Shown in pieces: positions 58,685 to 64,000 of a stretch of 64,000 nucleotides of DNA; the stretch's first letter is position 1, and every line of letters begins with the position of its first letter. The notes under the pieces are model-generated. The model saw nothing but the letters and a program-made list of their open reading frames with translations. It had not been told where the DNA came from and did not search any database. Origin of the DNA: Dictyobacter kobayashii (lineage in GTDB: Bacteria; Chloroflexota; Ktedonobacteria; Ktedonobacterales; Ktedonobacteraceae); assembly GCF_003967555.1 (NCBI RefSeq), contig NZ_BIFS01000001.1:5952001-6016000 (forward strand), given 5' to 3'. Both the position numbers and the translations under genes were made by a program.

Positions 58685-60726
58685 TCATTTCGCGTCTAGC
58701 CCATCGCGGCTCTGTTGAAGTCGAGCGTGTTTTGCGGCGCTTGTGCGGTTTGAATTGGAGGTTTCCTTGTGTGGTGTGAGTGAACTGGTGCTGGTACAAT
58801 CGGGACACTCCACAAGGGAAACGCCACTATCCAAAAACTGCTGAAGATCAATGGGAACCACTCCACAGAAGGCGCATTTCGACTGTGTGGCAGGGTGTTT
58901 CTGGCTTTCCAGGCGCTTCTGCGATACGTGCTCAGGTTCCGGAGAAAGCGTCTGGCTCTCCTTTTTCGCATCGACAGGCTTCGTCTCTGCTGGACTTTCA
59001 GACACTGTATCCTGATCATTGACACTCGGCCCTGCACCATCGATAATCCGAAAGGTATTACGTCGAAGCATGAGTAGCTCGGCAGCTTGCTCCAGCGCTT
59101 CTTCTTGCACATCGACCTTGCCTGCTTCGTAGGTCCTTTCCAGAGCCGCCGTCACCAATTTCATCAGATTATCCATCGTCACACGACCAGAGTTCGTCGG
59201 ATCAAGAAGCGAGTGTGTGAGCCATGCATAGATAATTCCTGACCACTGGCGCAAGTTCAGTTGGGGAAACAGTTCCCGATACGCGATTTCCACCGTAGCC
59301 AGAACCTCATACACTTCTTCCGATGTGTGTCCTGCAATCCGACAGAATGGCTCTAATTTGTCCATGCGACGGCGGAATTGCAACCACATGGTCTCCGGCT
59401 GATCCAGGATTTCCTTCAGTGGGATCGTGGTTCCACGCCCGGCAGCGACCAGGCACAGGCCGATACGGTGATTGTATTGTAATCGTCCTTGATCGGTGAC
59501 TTCCTTGAGGAACATTAAATGCTGGAGCGAGAGATCATGCGCATCATCTACCTGAGCGAGCAAGGCCGGTGAGGGAAGAGAAAGCACAAACGACTCTGGC
59601 GAGGAGCGTGGACGTGGGAGGGATTTTGCTTGCTCACGCACCGCCACCAAATCAGGATCTTTCTTGAGTCGGGCGATTTCCGTGCGCACTTGTTTGTAGG
59701 AAGGTAGCTGCACATCTGTTCCTGTTTGGGAAGAAAGGCGTGCCGTCACCTGATGCATTTCCGTATGCTCAGCAATGGCAACCATCGTGAGCCGCGTTGG
59801 GAGGAGAAAGAGTCGATGGATACACTCCTGAAATGCTGGGTGCATCGTCGTTTTGCGAACATAAGTCCCACGAGGAACACAGGCGATCTGACCCAGTTCA
59901 CGGGTCCGCCGGACCATGCGCCCCAATGTTGAACGTGGAATACCTGTTTCTGTCGCTACCTTGGTTTGTTGTACCCCGGCCAGCACCTGCTCGACCGCCC
60001 GTACATTGCGATGAAAGCGCTCTTGCTGGGTATCGGAGAGAACAGAAGCATCAAAGGTTGAACCAGAAATAGAGGGAGATGTTTGAAGTTCGATGGATTG
60101 TGGGAGAACCTCTGCTTCTGGGAGAAGGGTTTCAGGGAGCGCATCAGGGGCAAGAAAAGGTGCACCAGGTGGTAACAGGGCTAGGGGAACTTTGCGATCA
60201 AGGGTGTGCATCTCCAGATTCACTAAGAGATGCCCTGCGGCTAGGCTGTCTCCCACGACCTTCCAGATGGTTGCTTCTACCAAATTCGCAGGCCATCGCG
60301 AAACAAGACGGCTCTCGATCTCTTCAACACTGGCAACCTCTCCCCAGGGCCAGATCTCTTGCAAAGCGACGGCGATCTCAGCAAAGGCAGGAAAAGGTCG
60401 ACGCCTCGCATGCAAGAATACCAGATTGTAATGGCGCTGCCGGGTCAGCGTGCGCTCGGTTCCGAGCCAGAATACGCCTCGTTGGATGTGTGCCAGCCTT
60501 CGGGCAGCCTCGGCCTTTGCCAAGTTACGATCACCTCGTTTATCATCTTCCATGCCTGCTTCGGCAATAAAAGGCTTTCCTGATTGGAGCATCCCAACAG
60601 CATCGGGGAGGTAATAGTGAGATTTCCCTTCAAACGTGTATCCGATGGCAAATGGTGCATCCTTTGGAAGTGGTAATCGGTATGCACTCGCGAATGCCGG
60701 GCCAATGTCACCGCTATTAAGGACGG
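58685..60726 (-). pseudogene. TnsA-TnsB-TnsC chimera (internal deletion; 5' end cut by IS21)
   Basis: The frame is open from the IS edge at 60726 to the stop at 58685; an ATG occurs at 60592. From the edge: the C-terminal half of TnsA (HYYLPDAVG, then AEAGMEDDKRGDRNLAKAEA and GVFWLGTERTLTRQRHYNLV). Then, fused in frame, the N-terminal HTH part of TnsB (residues about 190-348 counted from the 60592 ATG; VATETGIPRSTLGRMVRR, PSYKQVRTEIARLKKDPDL). It ends at the strand expected to hold the first DDE Asp (LLAQVD). Here (about 59545) the text switches to TnsC from its Walker B (DAHDLSLQHLMFLKEV) to the end (NHRIGLCLVAAGRG, FCRIAGHTSEEVYEVLATVE). The TnsB catalytic core and TnsC Walker A are gone. 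A CxxC pair near the C-terminus (CAFCG, CPDC) may bind zinc. Confidence 0.7.
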
Positions 60727-60816
60727 TGTATACTCGAGCCGGTGAAGAATTGACCGACCCCCAAGAAGGCGGTAGACTGAGGATATAAACACAACAATAT
60801 TCTCAGGAGACCGACC

Positions 60817-62067
60817 ATGCTTAGGAGTCAGACAGTGCTAACAATACACGATCTTTACACACAGGGGAAGAATGTACAGGAAATTGCTCAGGAGTTGGAG
60901 ATCTCACGCACAACGGTACGCAAATACTTGAAACATCCCGAGGCGGTGATCCCGAAACCGCGTCCGGTGCGTCCCTCCAAGCTTGATCCATTTAAAGAAC
61001 AGATCAAGAAGTGGGTCATGGAAGACCATTGCACCAATTGCGAGGTGATCTTCGAGCGGTTACAGAAGATGGGCTACACCGGCAGGATCAGTATCCTCAA
61101 GGAATACGTGCAGCCGCTGCGGGCTGCAGTGGCTGGCCACGCGCCCGTACAACGATACGAAACCAATCCAGGAGAGCAGGTTCAATTCGATTGGGGCGAG
61201 TTTGTATACGAGCATGAGGGTCAGATGCGTAAATTTTATGGATTTACGGCTATCCTTGGCTATTCACGCATGCGCTTTGTGACCTTTGTGAAGCGTTGCG
61301 ACACACCCACGCTCATCCGCTGCTTAATGGAGGCATTTGAGTACTTTGGTGGCTTAACGAAGGTTGCGCTGACGGATCGCATGAAGAGCGTCCTCTTAGA
61401 AATGGAGGAGAACAAGCCGCGGTGGAATCCCCGCTTTGCCGATTTCATGGTTTCCATTGGAGTTGGCGCACGCGTCTGCAAGCCGTACACACCACAAACG
61501 AAGGGCAAAGTCGAGCGTACAGTCAGCCATGTCAAGAAGAGTTTATGGGGTGGGGTCACCTTTACCGATCTGGATGATCTCAATCGCCAGGCGCATGCGT
61601 GGTGCGAGCGTATCAACTCCCGTGTGCATCGCACGACCCATGCACGGCCCGTGGATCGCCTTGCCGAAGAGAAGCTGCTGCCCTTGCCCCAAGACTTTGC
61701 TTGGGAACGCTTCGCCACCGAAGAGCGCAAAGTCACCTGGGATGGCTACGTCTCCTACGATGGCGTGCTGTATGGGCTGCCAGGGACGCTGCAACTGGCA
61801 GGCAAACAGGTCCAGGTACGTGAGCGCAAGGGCTTGCTCACCGTCTGGTCGGCTGGCACTCAGGTGTTTGCTATCGAGAAGCGACCGCGCTCGCAAGAGA
61901 GCGTGCCGCACGCGGACCAGTGGAAGACCGTCGCCTCCGTCTCAGCTACCCGCCGTGCGCCCACGCCCTTAGGCCATTTGCAGCCTGCCCCGGACGTCGA
62001 AAGCCGTCCCCTCCAGGAGTATGATCAGTATTGTGGAGTCGTGACCATGCAGGAGGTGGTCGCATGA
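60817..62067 (+). CDS. istA: IS21 transposase IstA
   Basis: 416 residues. N-terminal HTH (LYTQGKNVQEIAQELEISRTTVRKYLKHPE), then the rve integrase core: first Asp in QVQFDWGEF, second in VALTDRMKSVLLE, and Glu in KPYTPQTKGKVERTVSHVKK. A C-terminal beta barrel (Mu-C like, GYVSYDGVLYGLPG) follows. It carries out DNA strand transfer together with IstB. Intact and probably active. Confidence 0.93.
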   Translation: MLRSQTVLTIHDLYTQGKNVQEIAQELEISRTTVRKYLKHPEAVIPKPRPVRPSKLDPFKEQIKKWVMEDHCTNCEVIFERLQKMGYTGRISILKEYVQPLRAAVAGHAPVQRYETNPGEQVQFDWGEFVYEHEGQMRKFYGFTAILGYSRMRFVTFVKRCDTPTLIRCLMEAFEYFGGLTKVALTDRMKSVLLEMEENKPRWNPRFADFMVSIGVGARVCKPYTPQTKGKVERTVSHVKKSLWGGVTFTDLDDLNRQAHAWCERINSRVHRTTHARPVDRLAEEKLLPLPQDFAWERFATEERKVTWDGYVSYDGVLYGLPGTLQLAGKQVQVRERKGLLTVWSAGTQVFAIEKRPRSQESVPHADQWKTVASVSATRRAPTPLGHLQPAPDVESRPLQEYDQYCGVVTMQEVVA

Positions 62068-62858
62068 AGAAAGGAGTATACAAACAACTGAACTTAACGC
62101 ACTTGGAAGCAGCACTGCCACACGTCCTAAATGCGGCCCGGCACGAGCAGTGGACCTATGAGATGTTGCTGGAACGAGCTCTGGCTGCGGAGTTAGATGG
62201 ACGTGAGCAGAAGGCCATCGCTCGGCGGCTCAAAGCGGCGCGCATTCCTGGAAAAAAGACCTTGGATGGGTTCGATTTCTCCTTTCAGCCGACCCTTTCC
62301 GAACGGCGACTGCGGGAACTGGCGGATCTCTCGTTTGTGCGAACCTGTACCAATGTAGTCTTCCTCGGCCCTCCGGGGACAGGCAAAACACACTTGAGCT
62401 TGGCGTTGGCGGATCGAGCGCTCGCAGCAGGGCATTCCGTGTTGTTTACGACCCTGGCTGAGCTCGCACAGGCCCTGGAAAGTGCATCGCATCCTGGCCT
62501 CATGCGGCAGCGTCTGCGGCGCTATATCGCGCCCAGTCTGCTGGTCATCGACGAAGTCGGCTACACCAAGCTGTCACAGGAGCAGGCGCACCACTTCTTT
62601 GAGTTGGTGACGGCACGCTATGAGCATGGCTCGATCATCCTGACCTCCAACACGAGCTTTGCTCAATGGGGCGCTCTCCTGGGGGATGAAGTGCTTGCCA
62701 CAGCACTGCTCGACAGGCTGCTTCACCATGCTGAGGTTATCCCCATTAATGGGCGCAGTTATCGCATGAAGGAGCGTCAGACCGAGCGTACGAGCCTCTC
62801 AGCCTCACCGGAAGTGGCTCTCAGCGCCACCGGCGGCAAATCTACCGGCGTTCGGTAA
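62064..62858 (+). CDS. istB: IS21 helper ATPase IstB
   Basis: 264 residues from the ATG at 62064, which overlaps the istA stop and has AGGAGGTGG upstream. AAA+ ATPase of the DnaC-like IstB family: Walker A FLGPPGTGKTHLSLALADRA, Walker B LLVIDEVGYTKL, sensor IILTSNTSFAQWG. It selects the target and activates IstA. A start at 62031 in the same frame would add 11 residues but lacks a ribosome site. Confidence 0.93.
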   Translation: MKKGVYKQLNLTHLEAALPHVLNAARHEQWTYEMLLERALAAELDGREQKAIARRLKAARIPGKKTLDGFDFSFQPTLSERRLRELADLSFVRTCTNVVFLGPPGTGKTHLSLALADRALAAGHSVLFTTLAELAQALESASHPGLMRQRLRRYIAPSLLVIDEVGYTKLSQEQAHHFFELVTARYEHGSIILTSNTSFAQWGALLGDEVLATALLDRLLHHAEVIPINGRSYRMKERQTERTSLSASPEVALSATGGKSTGVR

Positions 62859-62997
62859 GCGGCGTTTGTGCGCCGGCGTTGGGATCACTTGATTCTGGCG
62901 CAGTTTGGTCGGCATTTGTTCGCCGGCGCTCATGGAATGTTGTTCTTTGGAGTTCGTTTCACTAGGGCGGCCAATTCTCAATCGGCTCGTGATTACA

Positions 62998-63200
62998 CCG
63001 GCCTTGACACCGCGAGCATAACTGACCACTTGAGGGTTGTATTCAAGCCACATGAGGAGACGTTCTTCCAACTGACTACAGAACGGTTGACGGATGGGGG
63101 AGAGTGCACCCATTTTGAAACTGGGAATCCATCCGGAAATGGAGCGGCCTGCGATTTTAAACAGATCAATACCATCAACAGCCGGTGTAACCATCAGCAT
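62998..63200 (-). pseudogene. TnsA N-terminal fragment, cut by IS21
   Basis: The ATG at 63200 has GAGGAATT upstream. Residues MLMVTPAVDGIDLFKIAGRS and the helix SQLEERLLMWLEYNPQVVSY are those of a TnsA endonuclease; the Glu in LEER is the first catalytic residue (E63 in Tn7 TnsA). After ARGVKAG the sequence runs into the IS21 end. The rest of TnsA resumes at 60726 on the other side with VLNSGDIGPAFASAYRL. The insertion therefore separates the catalytic Glu from the catalytic Asp (YLPDAVG). Confidence 0.75.
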
Positions 63201-63281
63201 AATTCCTCAAAGGTGAATTTGCCCTGACCTACAATAGGAGATTCGGTCGTTGGCCACTCATGCACGTGAGATCCTCGACTG

Positions 63282-63662
63282 CTAGCTCTGCGGCTTGTCG
63301 TAGTTCATCAACCAGGTGACACCGAACTGGTCGGTGCAATGGGCAACGATGGCACCCCAGCCGCTGTCGGTCGGCGCAAACACCTCTTTGCCACCGTCCA
63401 CTAGCTTGGCGTAGAAATCTCGCAACTGTTCCTCGCTATCACAATTCAGCACCAGGCTGGAACCGTTACTGCTCTCCAACCCAGCCTGACCGCTTTGAAG
63501 GTCGCTGCCCATAAAGTGAATACCACCAGATTGGAAGTCCAGGTGTATCACGCGCTCACCCTCAAGCTGTACCTCGGCATCGCCACCGAAAACGCCCTTG
63601 TAAAACGTGGTCGCCTCCTGGCTATTCTTCGCGAAATTGATGTACGGTACAATGTTTGCCAT
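63282..63662 (-). CDS. VOC family protein, PhnB-like
   Basis: 126 residues: MANIVPYINFAKNSQEATTF, GGDAEVQLEGERVIHLDFQS, GIHFMGSD, and a C-terminal GWGAIVAHCTDQFGVTWLMN. These are the hallmarks of PhnB/3-demethylubiquinone methyltransferase-like VOC proteins. The complete reading frame and the GAAAGACT stretch before the ATG suggest it is functional. It is the only passenger gene between tnsA and the right transposon end. Substrate unknown. Confidence 0.8.
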   Translation of the reverse strand: MANIVPYINFAKNSQEATTFYKGVFGGDAEVQLEGERVIHLDFQSGGIHFMGSDLQSGQAGLESSNGSSLVLNCDSEEQLRDFYAKLVDGGKEVFAPTDSGWGAIVAHCTDQFGVTWLMNYDKPQS

Positions 63663-63765
63663 AGTCTTTCCTTCTCATTTGTACAGTGAAGAATCAAGAA
63701 GTATTTACAACTCTAGGAAGAGTATACCAAATGAGAAGCGGTTTCTCTAGTCATGGAAGTTCTAA

Positions 63766-63833
63766 TGCTCACTCTTTTGAGCAAAAACTCGCTCTTTTGG
63801 GCAAAAGCTGCTCACTTTTCGGGTCATTTACTA
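63766..63833. repeat. Transposon right end
   Basis: Read on the minus strand: TAGTAAATGACCCGAA, GTGAGCA, GAGCGAG and GTGAGCATT with TTTTGCCC and TTTTGCTC between, mirroring the left end. Confidence 0.7.
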
Positions 63834-64000
63834 ATAGGCCTTAGCTATCACATTTTTAGTTTTCACTTCTTAATTGTGTTAGGTTATCTCGTATGCTTTT
63901 TGTAAAGGGTATACATTCCTAGCTCGCAATAAAACTTCGCCTGGATATCTAAGCTATCCGCGGTGTAAGGATTTTTTTCTCACCAGATCGGGTCAACCTC
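63834..64000. other. Flank beyond the transposon, nothing recognised
   Basis: AT-rich sequence up to the window edge without a gene start or repeat. Confidence 0.5.

Larger units (their letters stand above)
60727..62997 (+). mobile_element. Complete IS21-family insertion sequence
   Basis: 2,271 bp. Terminal inverted repeats start TGTATACTCGAGCCGG (60727) and, read from the other end, TGTAATCACGAGCCGA (62997); over 33 bp, 25 positions match. It contains istA and istB with the usual ATGA overlap. No target duplication is visible in the flanks (GGACGG on the left, CCGGCC on the right), although IS21 elements normally make one of 4-8 bp. It splits the tnsA gene. Confidence 0.88.
58501..63833. 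mobile_element. Decayed Tn7-like transposon
   Basis: The ends at 58501-58546 and 63788-63833 are inverted copies (42 of 46 positions match, beginning TAGTAAATGACCCGAA), and each carries about three short sites of the TGAGCA type, as expected for TnsB binding. Between them lie a tnsA-B-C deletion chimera on the minus strand, an IS21-family insertion (60727-62997) and a VOC-like gene as the only passenger. Without the IS the element is about 3.1 kb. No tnsD/tniQ, cas gene or CRISPR is present, so it is neither a complete Tn7 nor a CRISPR-associated transposon. Without a working transposase it could move only if another element supplies the proteins. Confidence 0.75.

Noticed and set aside
58501-63833. 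CRISPR-associated transposon
   Set aside because: TnsA and TnsB are fused, as in some such elements, but no Cas effector, TniQ or CRISPR lies between the ends.

Overview
The window looks like a chromosomal segment of a large-genome, soil-type bacterium. The best guess is Chloroflexota, class Ktedonobacteria. This rests on the sensor and regulator-rich gene mix, short REP-like hairpins (GCGGGG..CCCCGC + ACGTACA) scattered between genes, a long STAND-type NTPase with helical repeats, and IS21 and Tn7-like DNA. No rRNA, tRNA or CRISPR array was recognised, so the assignment is an inference.

Layout. 0.1-7.4 kb: methyltransferase, VOC protein, a CPSF-like metallo-beta-lactamase/beta-CASP nuclease with three C-terminal repeats, an EamA transporter and a lipoprotein. 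7.8-11 kb: two tandem flavoproteins and a small winged-helix regulator behind a promoter with a dyad. 11-20 kb: a zinc-ribbon protein broken by a stop, an SdsA1-like alkylsulfatase, two uncharacterised genes, a long repeat-filled gap and a PAS histidine kinase. 20.5-25.6 kb: a trehalose-6-phosphate phosphatase/GH65 fusion and a GT-C membrane glycosyltransferase. 26.5-34.8 kb: a myo-inositol catabolic operon (lacI-type regulator, iolB, iolC, iolD, iolE, iolG, LacD-like aldolase) with a candidate operator upstream of the regulator gene. 35-44 kb: small regulator-plus-target pairs (MarR/DUF6640, HxlR/hydrolase/MDR), an MFS exporter, a ClbS-like protein, an alpha/beta hydrolase and a DUF4331 protein. 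44.2-47.6 kb: a sugar ABC importer (binding protein and two permeases, no ATPase). 48-53 kb: TetR, aldo/keto reductase, DtxR, membrane protein and CorA. 53.3-58.3 kb: the STAND NTPase. 58.5-63.8 kb: a decayed Tn7-like transposon interrupted by a complete IS21-family element.

Most distinctive features. (1) A modular family of hairpin repeats (about 916, 7541, 12232, 12441, 14841 and 18115). Each has a small GC hairpin followed by a long, near-perfect palindrome; several copies add a third hairpin and terminal inverted repeats. Palindrome sequences differ between copies while pairing is kept. (2) A Tn7-like remnant in which TnsA, the front of TnsB and the back of TnsC are joined in one reading frame, with IS21 separating the TnsA catalytic residues. 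(3) Nine genes with single-position frameshifts and one with an in-frame stop, all otherwise well conserved. This suggests either sequence-level indel errors or unusual decay, and should be resolved before any of them is called dead.
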